NCBI GenBank assembly: GCA_017416245.1
Contig: JAFQCX010000008.1
Location: 1 to 64,000, forward strand
Length of the DNA: 64,000 nt
Source of the DNA: Oscillospiraceae bacterium
GTDB lineage: Bacteria > Bacillota > Clostridia > Oscillospirales > Oscillospiraceae
Direction: 5' to 3'
Position 1 is the first letter of the stretch. Each line of letters starts with the position of its first letter. This document shows positions 7,745 to 17,935 of the stretch, piece after piece. A program made the translations under genes and the position numbers. The notes below the pieces were generated by a model. The model was given only the letters and a program-made list of their open reading frames with translations. It had not been told where the DNA came from and searched no databases.

Positions 7745-8954
7745 AGTTTTGGCGATCCTCATGTCCGTTGTAGTAGCCTTTGGTCTTTGGATGTATGTGA
7801 TAACCGTTGTAAGCCCGGAGTCCGAAAAGACCTACTACGATATTCCCGTGGTGCTGCAGAATAAAAATATTCTGACAGAACGTGGCTTAATGATCGTCAG
7901 CGAGGTGCCCAACGTCACACTGGCGCTGAAGAGTGACCGCACTATTTTAAATGATCTGAACGAAGCGAATATCAACGTGATCACCAACGTTGCCAATATT
8001 GAAAAGCCCGGTGTGCACCACCTGACCTACGATATTTCCTATCCCGGCAACATTCCCTATAATGAGGTTGCCGTCCAAAGCAGCAGTACGGATCTGATCA
8101 CTCTGAAGGTAGAAAACAGAATTCGTAAAACGGTTCCCGTAGTGGTGGATTATGGCAATACAACTGTACCGCAGGGATATACCTCCGATCTGGAGAATGC
8201 ACAGCTGAATTACACGAATATCGAAATCTCCGGTCCGGAGTCTGTGATCGATCAAATCGAGAAGGCAGTTATCAATCTGGATCTGTCTACCCAAACCAAA
8301 ACCTTGGCAGGTGAATTCAAATATACCCTGTGCGACAAGCTGGATGCGCCTGTAGCTGTGGATTTGGTAACCACCAACACAGAAAAGGTGAGCCTGATGG
8401 TGAAGATCCAAAAGGTGAAGGAGATCGAGCTGAAGCTGGACATCATCGAAGGCGGCGGCGCGACTCTGGAAAACACCAAAATCGATGTAGATACAACAAG
8501 CATTCAGATTTCCGGCAGCGATACCCAATTGGAGGACTTGAATTCTCTGACTATCGGCACCATCAATTTGAGCGAGATTTTGGAAGACCAGACCCTGACT
8601 TTCCCCATCGTCCTGCCTGAGGGCGTTGCCAACCAGACAGGTGTGGAGCAGGTAACGGTAAAGATCGAACTGCCCAGATTGAAGACAAAAACCCTTCGCG
8701 TAACCTCTATCTCGGCAATCAATGTGCCGGAGGGCCTGCAGGCGGATATCATCACAAAGGCTTTGCAGGTAACAGTCCGCGGACCTTCCAGCTTGATATC
8801 CAAAATCAAGGAAGAGCACCTGTCTGCGGTGATCAACCTTGCAGAGGCCCAGGCCGGTAATGTTACAATGAAGGCCGAGATTCAGGTGGCGGAAGACTTT
8901 GCAGGCGTGGGCGCGCTGGATACGCATACGGTATCTGCCAACCTGCATAGCTGA
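7734..8954 (+). CDS. cdaR: CdaA regulatory protein, YbbR-repeat
   Basis: Extracytoplasmic partner that modulates CdaA. One N-terminal membrane segment (about 5-24), then about 380 residues made of beta-rich YbbR repeats, recognisable by recurring modules such as NIEISGPESVIDQI, SIQISGSDTQLEDL and VTVRGPSSLISKI. AAAGGAGG precedes the ATG and the gene starts inside the end of cdaA. 406 residues, typical of the four-repeat form. Confidence 0.92.
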   Translation: MKNKVLAILMSVVVAFGLWMYVITVVSPESEKTYYDIPVVLQNKNILTERGLMIVSEVPNVTLALKSDRTILNDLNEANINVITNVANIEKPGVHHLTYDISYPGNIPYNEVAVQSSSTDLITLKVENRIRKTVPVVVDYGNTTVPQGYTSDLENAQLNYTNIEISGPESVIDQIEKAVINLDLSTQTKTLAGEFKYTLCDKLDAPVAVDLVTTNTEKVSLMVKIQKVKEIELKLDIIEGGGATLENTKIDVDTTSIQISGSDTQLEDLNSLTIGTINLSEILEDQTLTFPIVLPEGVANQTGVEQVTVKIELPRLKTKTLRVTSISAINVPEGLQADIITKALQVTVRGPSSLISKIKEEHLSAVINLAEAQAGNVTMKAEIQVAEDFAGVGALDTHTVSANLHS

Positions 8955-8989
8955 TTGATGCAAAAGAATGAAGAAAAGAGGAAGACACC

Positions 8990-9868
8990 TTGATTAAAAG
9001 TATGACCGGATACGGCCGCGCCGTGGAAACGGTGAACGGACGGGAATTTACAGTAGAGCTGCGCTCCGTAAACAATCGCTACCTGGATTGCTCCGTGCGG
9101 CTGCCCAGAATCCTGTCCTTTGGTGAGGACGCAGTAAAGCAGGCAGTAAAGAACGCCATTTCCCGCGGCAAGGTGGATGTGTTTATCTCCGTCCGCAGCG
9201 AGGGTGGCGATGAGGTACAGGTGACATTGAACAAGGCTGTACTGGAAAGCTACCTGACCGCTATGCGCCAGATGGTGGAGGAATACGGCGCTGCCGACGA
9301 TATCAGCGCCTCTAACCTTTCCCGCCTGCCCGAAGTCTTTACACTGGAGAAGCCCCAAGTAGATGAGGAGCAGCTGCTGACGGATGTAATGACGGTGGTT
9401 GCAAAAGCCATAGAAGGCTATAATGCTATGCGCGCTACCGAAGGTGAGGCGCTGGATAAGGACTTGCGCAGCCGTGGCAATACCATTTTGGAGTATGTTG
9501 CGCAGGTGGAAAAGGGCAATGCCCAAACGGTGATCGACTACCGCACAAAGCTTGAAAACAAGCTGAAGGAAGTGCTGAACAACACTGCCATCGACGAAAG
9601 CAGGATACTCACAGAGGCTGCCATCTTTGCAGATAAGGTTGCCGTGGATGAGGAAACCGTCCGTCTGCGCAGCCACCTGCAGCAGATGAACAAAATGCTG
9701 GATGAGGGCGGCGCAGTAGGCAGAAAGCTGGACTTCCTGCTGCAGGAGATGAACCGCGAAGCAAACACCATCGGCTCCAAATGCACCGACGTGAATCTGG
9801 CTCGGATCGTGGTGGATATTAAAGCCGAGCTGGAGAAAATTCGGGAACAGACACAGAACATTGAGTGA
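8990..9868 (+). CDS. yicC: YicC/YloC family endoribonuclease
   Basis: 292-residue protein with the family N-terminus [10 protein letters not shown] and C-terminal block [17 protein letters not shown]...[17 protein letters not shown]. The family is now regarded as an RNA-clamping endoribonuclease. Start is TTG at 8990, with AGAGG about 8 nt upstream; no ATG fits the conserved N-terminus. First gene of the yicC-remA-gmk-rpoZ order conserved across Firmicutes. Confidence 0.92.
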   Translation: MIKSMTGYGRAVETVNGREFTVELRSVNNRYLDCSVRLPRILSFGEDAVKQAVKNAISRGKVDVFISVRSEGGDEVQVTLNKAVLESYLTAMRQMVEEYGAADDISASNLSRLPEVFTLEKPQVDEEQLLTDVMTVVAKAIEGYNAMRATEGEALDKDLRSRGNTILEYVAQVEKGNAQTVIDYRTKLENKLKEVLNNTAIDESRILTEAAIFADKVAVDEETVRLRSHLQQMNKMLDEGGAVGRKLDFLLQEMNREANTIGSKCTDVNLARIVVDIKAELEKIREQTQNIE

Positions 9869-9875
9869 GGCGGCT

Positions 9876-10133
9876 ATGAAACTAATTGGAATTGGATTTG
9901 GCAGTATGGTTGCCGCCCACCGTGTGCTTGCGATAGTGGAGCCGGATTCTGCGCCCATTAAGCGCGTCATTCAGGAAGCCCGTGACCGGGGAATGCTGAT
10001 CGATGCCTCCTACGGCCGAAAGACCAAGGCAGTGCTTCTGATGGATACCGATCACGTGATCCTGTCCGGACTGACGACGGATGTGCTGTCAGCCCGCTGG
10101 GAGGACAAGCAGGAGGAAAGTAACAATGGGTAA
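9876..10133 (+). CDS. remA: RemA-like DNA-binding regulator (DUF370)
   Basis: 85 residues matching the B. subtilis RemA/YlzA pattern: [48 protein letters not shown]. RemA is a ring-forming DNA-binding activator of matrix and osmoprotection genes in Bacillus; the regulon here is unknown. ATG 9876 is chosen because GAGGCGG lies just upstream and the conserved KLIGIG start follows. It overlaps gmk by 8 nt. Confidence 0.92.
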   Translation: MKLIGIGFGSMVAAHRVLAIVEPDSAPIKRVIQEARDRGMLIDASYGRKTKAVLLMDTDHVILSGLTTDVLSARWEDKQEESNNG

Positions 10134-10677
10134 GCTGTTTGTGATCTCCGGCGCATCCGGCGTGGGAAAAAGCACAGTGCTTGCCAAGGTAATGGCAAAG
10201 CGTTCGGACTTAAAGTTCTCTGTTTCCGCAACCACCCGCGCACCCCGCCCCGGAGAGGTGGACGGAAGAGAATACTATTTCGTTACCAAGGACAAGTTCC
10301 GGGAAATGATAGAAGACGATGCGTTTTTGGAGTACGATGCCCATATGAACAACTTCTATGGCACACCCAAGGCGCAGCTGGAGGAAAAGCTCCAAACCGG
10401 CAGCGTAATCCTGGACATTGAGCCCAACGGCGCATTTAATGTGCGACAGGCGCGAAATGACGCGATTCTGATTTTCATCGCGCCACCGTCCCTGCAGGAA
10501 TTGGAAGACCGTTTGCGCGGCCGCGGTGATACCTCGGAGGAGCAGATCCGGGTCCGTCAAGCCAGAGTGGCGTGGGAAATGGAGCAGAGCAAGCGCTATG
10601 ACTATGTGGTGGTCAACGATAAGGTTGCCACCTGCGCAGGAAAAATTTTGGAAATTATTGCCCAAGAGGCAGATTGA
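10126..10677 (+). CDS. gmk: Guanylate kinase
   Basis: Phosphorylates GMP to GDP with ATP. P-loop [10 protein letters not shown] (residues 8-17), GMP-binding [22 protein letters not shown], and lid-region [16 protein letters not shown] are all present. 183 residues, slightly short. Start at ATG 10126 is set by AGGAGG at 10111-10116; the upstream in-frame codons belong to the remA region. In Firmicutes this enzyme is a target of (p)ppGpp. Confidence 0.95.
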   Translation: MGKLFVISGASGVGKSTVLAKVMAKRSDLKFSVSATTRAPRPGEVDGREYYFVTKDKFREMIEDDAFLEYDAHMNNFYGTPKAQLEEKLQTGSVILDIEPNGAFNVRQARNDAILIFIAPPSLQELEDRLRGRGDTSEEQIRVRQARVAWEMEQSKRYDYVVVNDKVATCAGKILEIIAQEAD

Positions 10678-10695
10678 ATAATTGGAGGAAATATT

Positions 10696-10902
10696 ATGTT
10701 GTACCCCCCCGTAGCAGATTTACTGAAGAATGTTGATAGCCGCTATTTGCTGGTGAATGTGGTTGCCCACCGGGCAAGACAGATCGCATCCAAGGCCGAG
10801 GAGATGCAAGAGGATCTGCCTGAGAAGCCTGTTACCATGGCGATCAAGGAAGTGGCGGCAGGCGAGCTGACAGCAACCTTAAAAGACGAGTATATGCACT
10901 AA
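10696..10902 (+). CDS. rpoZ: DNA-directed RNA polymerase omega subunit
   Basis: 68-residue small subunit that helps fold and assemble the beta' subunit. The family core SRYLLVNVVAHRARQIA and the later KPVTMAIKEVAAGEL are recognisable. GGAGGAAAT precedes the ATG. Between rpoZ and priA, where many Firmicutes carry coaBC, there are only 31 bp. Confidence 0.92.
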   Translation: MLYPPVADLLKNVDSRYLLVNVVAHRARQIASKAEEMQEDLPEKPVTMAIKEVAAGELTATLKDEYMH

Positions 10903-10933
10903 GTTTCCGAAAAAATAGAGGAGGAGGGGTTTT

Positions 10934-13381
10934 ATGATCGCAAAGATTGCCGTATCTGCGGCGAATTTTGCCATTGATAAGCCCTACTCCTACTGTTTTT
11001 CTACGGAAATGCACATTGCGCCAGGAATGCGTGTTGTAGTTCCCTTCGGCCGTAGCAACCGGGCCACAGAAGGCGTGGTGCTCACCGTTGAGGATGGCGC
11101 AGCTGACGGGCTGAAGAGCGTTATCCGCGTAATGGACGACGCACCTGTCCTGTCCGACACAATGCTGCGCTTGGCATCTTTTATGAAGGAGCGCTACTTC
11201 TGTACGTTCTTCGATGCCGCGCGATCAATGCTTCCGGCTGGTTTGTGGTTTCAAAGCAAGGATAGCTATACCCTTACCCAGGACCGCAGCTGGCAGGATA
11301 AGACTGTACGGCAGGCTGACGGAAAATTGCTTCTGCAGGCCCTTGCAGATTGCGGCGGCAGCGCAGAAGGCTCTGTACTCAGGCAGATCGTTACCGATGA
11401 GGAGCGCTTTGAAAGGGCAGTTTCCTATCTGGTAAATAAAAAATGGATCACCGCCCAGCGGGATTATCTCCGCAGAACTGGGGACAAGCAGCAGCAGGTA
11501 GCCACCCTTTGCGCATCTGCAGAGGAGGCTCTTGCCTATGCCGCTTCCCGCCCGAAGGGAGCGGCTATGCAGCGCTGCGTTTTAGAACTGCTTTGCAGCA
11601 TCGGCTCTGCACCGGTGAAGGAAATCTGCTATTTTACCGGCGCAAAGCCTGCCACAGTACGTCGCTTGGCGGAGCTGGGATATGTGGAGCTCAGCGAAAA
11701 AGAGGTGCTCCGCTGCCGGGAGATCAAACCCGCCCGGCTGGATGGGCCTCTGACTTTAAATTGCGAACAACAAGAGGCGTTTGACGGCTTGAGCGTTCAA
11801 ATGAACGCGGAAACACCCGGTACAGCGCTGCTTTACGGCGTTACCGGTTCCGGAAAAACCTCTGTGTATATTAAGCTGATCCAAAGGTGCATTGACATAG
11901 GCAAGCAGGCAATTTTGCTTGTGCCGGAAATCGCATTGACCCCTCAGCTTTTGGGGCTGATGGCGGCATATTTCGGAGAACAGGTAGCGGTGCTGCACAG
12001 CAGCCTGCCGGCAGGTGAACGCTACGACCAGTGGAAACGGGTTCGCTCCGGGGATGCAAAGCTGGTGATCGGCACCCGTTCCGCGGTGTTTGCACCCTGC
12101 GCAAAGCTGGGCCTTATCATTTTGGACGAGGAGCAGGAACACTCCTATAAGTCCGAAAACACCCCCCGTTACCACGCCCGTGAGGTGGCGCAATGGCGGG
12201 GCTTAAAAGAAAATGCTCTGGTGCTGCTGGGCTCGGCAACCCCCAGCGTGGAAAGTATGTTCTACGCAAAATCCGGCAGATACCAGCTATATAAACTGAA
12301 AAACCGCTTTGGCGGACGGCCTCTGCCTAAGGTGGAGATCGTGGATATGCATCAGGAGGCAAAGCTGGGCAACGACTTGTCCCTGAGCAATAGCTTGCAG
12401 AATGCCCTTCGGGAAACGGAGCAATCAGGCAAGCAGGCGATCCTGTTTCTGAACCGCAGAGGCAATAGCCGCGCTATGGTGTGCGTGGACTGCCGGGAAT
12501 CCCCGGAGTGTCCCCGCTGCAGCGCAAGGCTGACCTACCACAGCGCAAACCAAAGGCTGATGTGCCACTATTGCGGTCATTCTATGCCAGCCCCCAACCG
12601 TTGCCCAAGTTGCGGCGGCCCTGTAAAAACTGTGGGAACAGGCACGCAAAAGGTCCAGCAGGAGCTGCAAGCCCAATTCTCCGATATTCCCGTGGAACGG
12701 ATGGATGCCGATACCGTAACGGCAAATAACACCCACGAAATGATTTTGGAGCGCTTCCAAAAGGAGCATATCCCCATTTTGATCGGCACACAGATGGTCG
12801 CCAAGGGCTTGAATTTGCCCGATGTGACCCTGGTAGGCGTGCTGGATGGAGATTTGAGCCTGTATAACGATAGTTATCGCAGCGCTGAAACTACATTTAA
12901 TATGCTCACACAGGTGGTTGGCCGCGCCGGACGTGGCGATACCGTTGGCAGGGCTATGATTCAAACCTATGTGCCGGAGCACAATGTGATCACCTTGGCG
13001 GCAAAGCAGGACTACGATGGCTTTTACGATTTGGAGATCGGCCTACGGAAACACCTGCAAACCCCTCCCTTTGGCGACTTGGCAGTCATTACCCTCACGG
13101 GACAAGAGGAGGCAAGAGTGCTCCACGGAGCAGCCAAGCTGAAGCAGAGCCTGCAATTCCTGCTGCAGCAAGGAGAATATACCAACGAACATTGCACAGT
13201 GCTGGGCCCTGCGCCTTGCCCTGTGGCGAAAATAAATTACAATTACCGCTACCGATTGACCCTGCGGTGTAAAATGAGCAGACCTTTGCGGCTGCTGCTG
13301 GCGCACCTGCTGCGGCAGTTCTCCCAGGACAGGGAAAATCGTGGCGTATCCGCATTTATAGATGTAAACGGTTTTGATTAG
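10934..13381 (+). CDS. priA: Primosomal protein N', replication-restart helicase
   Basis: 3'-5' superfamily 2 helicase that reloads the replisome at stalled forks. N-terminal DNA-binding domain, Walker A GVTGSGKT (302-309), Walker B-type LDEEQEHSYK, then paired zinc-binding cysteines (CVDC, CPRC, CHYC, CPSC) and helicase motifs VGVLDGD and QVVGRAGRG. 815 residues, close to the Bacillus length. SD GGAGGAGG. Confidence 0.95.
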   Translation: MIAKIAVSAANFAIDKPYSYCFSTEMHIAPGMRVVVPFGRSNRATEGVVLTVEDGAADGLKSVIRVMDDAPVLSDTMLRLASFMKERYFCTFFDAARSMLPAGLWFQSKDSYTLTQDRSWQDKTVRQADGKLLLQALADCGGSAEGSVLRQIVTDEERFERAVSYLVNKKWITAQRDYLRRTGDKQQQVATLCASAEEALAYAASRPKGAAMQRCVLELLCSIGSAPVKEICYFTGAKPATVRRLAELGYVELSEKEVLRCREIKPARLDGPLTLNCEQQEAFDGLSVQMNAETPGTALLYGVTGSGKTSVYIKLIQRCIDIGKQAILLVPEIALTPQLLGLMAAYFGEQVAVLHSSLPAGERYDQWKRVRSGDAKLVIGTRSAVFAPCAKLGLIILDEEQEHSYKSENTPRYHAREVAQWRGLKENALVLLGSATPSVESMFYAKSGRYQLYKLKNRFGGRPLPKVEIVDMHQEAKLGNDLSLSNSLQNALRETEQSGKQAILFLNRRGNSRAMVCVDCRESPECPRCSARLTYHSANQRLMCHYCGHSMPAPNRCPSCGGPVKTVGTGTQKVQQELQAQFSDIPVERMDADTVTANNTHEMILERFQKEHIPILIGTQMVAKGLNLPDVTLVGVLDGDLSLYNDSYRSAETTFNMLTQVVGRAGRGDTVGRAMIQTYVPEHNVITLAAKQDYDGFYDLEIGLRKHLQTPPFGDLAVITLTGQEEARVLHGAAKLKQSLQFLLQQGEYTNEHCTVLGPAPCPVAKINYNYRYRLTLRCKMSRPLRLLLAHLLRQFSQDRENRGVSAFIDVNGFD

Positions 13382-13395
13382 AGAGGAAAAAGAGT

Positions 13396-13875
13396 ATGGC
13401 TTTGCGTAAGATTTTATCGGACAAGGACCCTGCGCTGCATAAAGTGTGCAAGCCGGTGGAAAACTTTGACAGTAAGCTGCACAGACTGCTGGATGATATG
13501 CGGGAAACCCTGATCGAATCCGGCGGTGTGGGCTTGGCTGCCCCCCAGGTGGGAATTTTGCGCCGTGTGGTTTTGGTGGACAACGGTGAGGAGATTCTGG
13601 AGCTGGTGAATCCCACCTTGCTGGAAACAGACGGTGAGCAGGAAGGTCCTGAAGGCTGCCTCAGCGTAGAGGGCAAGTATGGCCTTGTAAAGCGCCCCTA
13701 CTATGCCAAGGTCCGCGCGCAAGACCGCAACGGTAACTGGTACGAAGCAGATGGAGAGGAACTCACTGCCCGTTGCTTCTGTCACGAACTGGACCATTTG
13801 GACGGTATTGTTTACACCCAGGTAATGGAACGTTTCCTCACCGATAGAGAGCTGGAGGACTATTACGAAGATTAA
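13396..13875 (+). CDS. def: Peptide deformylase
   Basis: Metal-dependent removal of the N-formyl group from nascent proteins. The three family motifs are GGVGLAAPQV (43-52), EGCLS (86-90, metal Cys88) and HELDH (130-134, two metal His and the catalytic Glu). 159 residues. It directly precedes fmt, which adds the formyl group to initiator tRNA. Confidence 0.96.
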   Translation: MALRKILSDKDPALHKVCKPVENFDSKLHRLLDDMRETLIESGGVGLAAPQVGILRRVVLVDNGEEILELVNPTLLETDGEQEGPEGCLSVEGKYGLVKRPYYAKVRAQDRNGNWYEADGEELTARCFCHELDHLDGIVYTQVMERFLTDRELEDYYED

Positions 13876-13892
13876 CGATCAGGAGGCATCCT

Positions 13893-14807
13893 ATGCGCGT
13901 CGTATTTATGGGTACGCCGGATATCGCGGCAACCTGTCTGAAAAGAATAATCGCTGACGGTTTCCAGGTGGTGGGTGTGTATACCCAGCCGGACAGGCCT
14001 AAGGGTCGGGGTATGAAGCTGGTGGCATCCCCTGTAAAAGAGGTTGCCCTTGCTCGTAATATCCCTGTGTTCCAGCCGGAAAATTTCCGGGAAGAGGAAA
14101 CTGTTGAGCAGCTGCGCGCTCTGCAGCCGGATGTGGTGGCAGTGGTTGCCTATGGACGCATCCTGCCCCAAAAGGTGCTGGATATCGTGCCAAACGGATT
14201 TATCAATATCCATGCCAGCCTGCTGCCCCAATACCGGGGCTCTGCACCCTATCAGTGGGCGGTGCTGGACGGATTGGAAGAAACCGGTGTCTCCGCCCAG
14301 TATATGGCGCGGCAAATGGATGCCGGTGATGTGGTGGGCATACGGAAAATCCCCATCGGCGCTGATGAAACTGCCGGCGAGCTGCTGGACAGGCTTGCAG
14401 TGCTGGGCGCCGATTTGCTGAGCGAAACCCTTACAAAGTATGCAAATAACGCATTGGTGCCCACCAAGCAGGATGAGAGCAAGGTGACGATGGCGCCTAT
14501 GCTGGATAAAACTATGTGCCCCATCGATTTCACAAAAACCGCCCGGCAGGTGCATAACAAGGTGCGGGGTCTGAATCCCTGGCCTGTGGCAACTGCCCAA
14601 ATTGGCGGCAACAATTTCAAAATTTATGCTACTGTAATTGTGGATAATCCCACGAATGCCCCCGCGGGCACGATTTTGGGACTGACCAAAACCGGCCTGC
14701 AAATTGCCTGCGGCGAAGGCGCCGTAGAGATACGCATTCTGCAGGCAGAGGGCGGAAAGCGGATGGCCGCCCCTGACTATTTCAGGGGACATCCCCTGGA
14801 GGCGTAA
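13893..14807 (+). CDS. fmt: Methionyl-tRNA formyltransferase
   Basis: Transfers a formyl group from 10-formyl-THF to Met-tRNAfMet. N-terminal MGTPDIAATCLKRII, the catalytic stretch NIHASLLPQYRGSAPYQWA, and a C-terminal OB-like domain starting near ARQVHNKVRGLNPWP. 304 residues; SD AGGAGG. Only 1 nt separates it from rsmB. Confidence 0.95.
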   Translation: MRVVFMGTPDIAATCLKRIIADGFQVVGVYTQPDRPKGRGMKLVASPVKEVALARNIPVFQPENFREEETVEQLRALQPDVVAVVAYGRILPQKVLDIVPNGFINIHASLLPQYRGSAPYQWAVLDGLEETGVSAQYMARQMDAGDVVGIRKIPIGADETAGELLDRLAVLGADLLSETLTKYANNALVPTKQDESKVTMAPMLDKTMCPIDFTKTARQVHNKVRGLNPWPVATAQIGGNNFKIYATVIVDNPTNAPAGTILGLTKTGLQIACGEGAVEIRILQAEGGKRMAAPDYFRGHPLEA

Positions 14808-14808
14808 T

Positions 14809-16122
14809 ATGGGCGCAAGAGAAACCGCCTTAAATGTGCTGATTGCTTGCAGGACCCACGACGGTTGGTCTAACGGTGTGCTGAAGGAGTATGTTGCCCG
14901 GGACCGGTTGGACAGTCGGGACAGCGCATTGGCTGCGCGGCTGTGCTATGGCGTGGTCCAAAATCGCAACCTGCTGGACTTCTATTTGAAGCAGCTGCTG
15001 ACAGGCAGAGTAAAAGACCTGCACCCCGTGATCCGCGACATTTTGCACCTGGGTCTGTATCAGCTTTACCTGATGGATAAGATCCCCCAATCGGCGGCGG
15101 TGAATGAATCCGTTGAGCTGGCAAAGAAATACTGCCGAAAGCAGCGAAATGCTGCGGGGCTGGTCAATGCCGTTCTTCGTAATGCAATCCGCAGCCGGGA
15201 TAGCCTGCAGCAGCCCACCTCCTGGGAGGATAAATACAGCCACCCGGCTGATTTGATAAATCTGCTAAAATCTTATGTAGGCAAGCAGCGTTTGGAGTCT
15301 ATGCTCAAGGTAAATAATGCCATTGCTCCTATGACGGTGCAGGTGAATACCCTGCAGACTTCTGCAAAGGAGCTGCAGGAGAAACTGGAAGCAGAGGGCG
15401 TAACTGCCCAAAATCATCCATGGCTTTCTGATTGTCTGGTGCTATCCGGCACAGGAGATTTGGAGCGGCTTTCCAGCTTTCAGGAGGGACTGTTCTATGT
15501 GCAGGATGCCGCATCCAAATTAAGCATCCTGTGCGCCCAGCTGCAACCCGGTCAGAACGTGCTGGATTGTTGTGCTGCCCCCGGCGGAAAGAGCTTCGCC
15601 GCCGCAATGGCGATGAAGGGGGAGGGGAGCATTACTTCCTGTGATGTCCACGCCCACAAAATCGATTTGATCGCTAAAGGCGCTGAACGGTTAGGATTAA
15701 ATAATATATTTGCCAAGCAGCAGGATGCAACGGTGTTTAGACCCGAATGGCAGGACTGTTTCGATACGGTCATTGCCGATGTGCCCTGTTCAGGTCTGGG
15801 CATCATCCGCAAGAAGCCGGACATCCGCTACAAGGCTTTGTCAGCGATTGCTGAGCTGCCTGCCCTGCAAATAAGAATTTTGGAGAATGTATCCCGCTAT
15901 GTAAAACCCGGCGGATTACTGCTATATTCCACCTGCACCCTGGTGCGGGAAGAAAACGAGGGTATGGTGGAGGCGTTCCTCCGCACACATCCCGACTTTA
16001 CCACAGAACCCCTGCCGTTGCCGTTGCCCTTTCCCAAAAATGAAAGCGGTATGCTGGCTTTGGTGCCCGGGGAATATGACACAGACGGCTTTTTCATTTG
16101 CCGTCTGCGGAGAAAGCTATGA
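14809..16122 (+). CDS. rsmB: 16S rRNA (cytosine-967 C5) methyltransferase
   Basis: SAM-dependent rRNA m5C methyltransferase, 437 residues. N-terminal NusB-like RNA-binding domain (about 1-140; ETALNVLIACRTHDGWSN), then the Rossmann methyltransferase with SAM motif LDCCAAPGGKSFAAA, DVPCSGLG containing the catalytic Cys, and the STCTLVREENE block. It overlaps rlmN by 4 nt (ATGA). Confidence 0.93.
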   Translation: MGARETALNVLIACRTHDGWSNGVLKEYVARDRLDSRDSALAARLCYGVVQNRNLLDFYLKQLLTGRVKDLHPVIRDILHLGLYQLYLMDKIPQSAAVNESVELAKKYCRKQRNAAGLVNAVLRNAIRSRDSLQQPTSWEDKYSHPADLINLLKSYVGKQRLESMLKVNNAIAPMTVQVNTLQTSAKELQEKLEAEGVTAQNHPWLSDCLVLSGTGDLERLSSFQEGLFYVQDAASKLSILCAQLQPGQNVLDCCAAPGGKSFAAAMAMKGEGSITSCDVHAHKIDLIAKGAERLGLNNIFAKQQDATVFRPEWQDCFDTVIADVPCSGLGIIRKKPDIRYKALSAIAELPALQIRILENVSRYVKPGGLLLYSTCTLVREENEGMVEAFLRTHPDFTTEPLPLPLPFPKNESGMLALVPGEYDTDGFFICRLRRKL

Positions 16123-17159
16123 AACACTTAAAATCTATGACCACCGAGGAAATCGGTCAAGTGCTGAAGACCCTTGGTCAGCCATCCTTTCGTGCAAAAC
16201 AGATCTTTTCCTGGCTGCACAAAGGCGTAAAAAGCTATGATGAGATGACCAATCTCCCCAAAGCGCTGCGGGATGAACTGGCGCAAACATACCCCATCCA
16301 CGCGCCGGAGGTGGTCCGCAAGCAAATTTCCAAAAAGGACGGCACGATTAAGTACTTATGGAAACTGTCCGACGGTAACTGCGTGGAAACCGTATTGATG
16401 CGCTATCACTATGGTAACACCGTGTGCATCTCCACCGAGGTGGGCTGCAAAATGGGCTGCGCCTTCTGCGCCTCCACGTTGGGTGGCTTGGTGCGTCAGC
16501 TTGAGCCCTTTGAAATGCTGGATCAGGTGCTGTTTACCCAATTGGATTCCGGCTTGCCCGTGTCCCACATTGTGCTGATGGGCATTGGTGAGCCGCTGGA
16601 CAATCTTACCAACGTGCTTCGTTTTCTGGAGCTGGTGAATAACCCCGAGGGAATGAATATCTCTATGCGCCATATCAGCCTGTCCACCTGTGGACTTGTG
16701 CCGAAGATCGATGCGCTGGGGGATCAGAAACTGCAAATCAGCCTGGCAATTTCCCTGCACGGCCCCAATAACGAGATTCGCAACCGCATTATGCCGGTGA
16801 ATAAGGCATATCCCATTGAGCAGTTGCTGCCCGCCTGCCGGCGGTATTACGCCAAGACATCTCGGCGGATCCATTTTGAATATGCAATGATTGACGGGCT
16901 GAACGACAGCGTCCAAAACGCGAAGGAGCTTTTGGCACTGCTGAAGGGATTGCCCTCACACGTAAATTTGATTCCTCTGAACCATGTGGAGGAAAGTCCT
17001 CTGAAACCCAGCACCAAATCTGCGGTGGCAGCCTTCCAAAAAACCCTGGAGGATGGCGGCGTGACCGCAACTGTGCGCCGGACTTTGGGAAGCGATATTG
17101 ATGCCTCCTGCGGTCAGCTTCGGCGGAAGTATACCAAAGAGCGCACGGAAAACGGATAA
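16119..17159 (+). CDS. rlmN: 23S rRNA/tRNA adenine-C2 methyltransferase, radical SAM
   Basis: Methylates A2503 of 23S rRNA and A37 of some tRNAs. The radical-SAM cluster motif is CKMGCAFC (Cys110, 114, 117); GIGEPLDNL and the C-terminal SCGQL with the methyl-carrying Cys are present. 346 residues. Start at ATG 16119 is supported by the ATGA overlap with rsmB and by an AGAAAG site; the upstream in-frame TTG would lie deep in rsmB. Confidence 0.95.
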   Translation: MKHLKSMTTEEIGQVLKTLGQPSFRAKQIFSWLHKGVKSYDEMTNLPKALRDELAQTYPIHAPEVVRKQISKKDGTIKYLWKLSDGNCVETVLMRYHYGNTVCISTEVGCKMGCAFCASTLGGLVRQLEPFEMLDQVLFTQLDSGLPVSHIVLMGIGEPLDNLTNVLRFLELVNNPEGMNISMRHISLSTCGLVPKIDALGDQKLQISLAISLHGPNNEIRNRIMPVNKAYPIEQLLPACRRYYAKTSRRIHFEYAMIDGLNDSVQNAKELLALLKGLPSHVNLIPLNHVEESPLKPSTKSAVAAFQKTLEDGGVTATVRRTLGSDIDASCGQLRRKYTKERTENG

Positions 17160-17176
17160 AAAGGAAGTGAAGTTTT

Positions 17177-17908
17177 ATGCAATATTGGACGTTGACAGAC
17201 CCGGGTGTGGCCCGCAGCCAAAATCAGGATACCTACCAGGTTTTGCAGCTGGATAAAAATACTGTTTTGTGCGTTGTGTGCGACGGTATGGGCGGAGCAA
17301 AGTCCGGCAATGTTGCCAGCACCCTGGCGGCGGACGTGTTCACCCAGGAGGTAAAGCGAAGCTGGAAGCCTGATATGGATCCGGAGTGGCTGAACCAAAT
17401 GCTGGAGGGCGCGGTTAAGCTGGCAAACTTCACAGTGTTCGACCAGGCCAAACAGTTTGAAGACTTTAACGGTATGGGGACTACGCTTGTGGCGTTGCTT
17501 CTGCAGGGCAAAAAGGCCACCATTGTAAATGTGGGCGACAGTCGCGCATATATGATAGACAAGGACGGCATCAAGCAGGTGACCACAGACCACTCCCTGG
17601 TGCAAATGATGATTTCCCGGGGCGAACTGACGCCGGAGGAAGCAAAGCACTACCCTGGTAAGAATTTGATTACCCGCGCCATCGGCACAGAGCCACAGGT
17701 TATGTGTGACATTTTCCACAGAAGGGTGGAAAAGGGAAGTAGTATCCTGCTGTGCACAGACGGTCTGTCCAACCTGATGGACGATCAGGAGATCCTTTTC
17801 GAGGTGGCCCACGGCCAGGATAAGGAGCATTGTTGTGAGCGATTGCTGGAAATCGCCAAAAAACGGGGCGCACCGGACAATGTTACAAGCGTACTTGTAG
17901 TTGTTTGA
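17177..17908 (+). CDS. prpC: PP2C-type Ser/Thr phosphatase (Stp1/PrpC)
   Basis: Metal-dependent phosphatase that reverses the PASTA kinase encoded next. The N-terminus reads TDPGVARSQNQDTY; metal motifs are VCDGMGGAKSG, STEP-like TTLVALLL with VGDSRAY, DHSLVQ and the terminal GAPDNVTSVLVV. 243 residues, typical of the short bacterial form with no membrane segment. Confidence 0.94.
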   Translation: MQYWTLTDPGVARSQNQDTYQVLQLDKNTVLCVVCDGMGGAKSGNVASTLAADVFTQEVKRSWKPDMDPEWLNQMLEGAVKLANFTVFDQAKQFEDFNGMGTTLVALLLQGKKATIVNVGDSRAYMIDKDGIKQVTTDHSLVQMMISRGELTPEEAKHYPGKNLITRAIGTEPQVMCDIFHRRVEKGSSILLCTDGLSNLMDDQEILFEVAHGQDKEHCCERLLEIAKKRGAPDNVTSVLVVV

Positions 17909-17935
17909 TTGGGCGTATGAAAGGAGCATAACATT

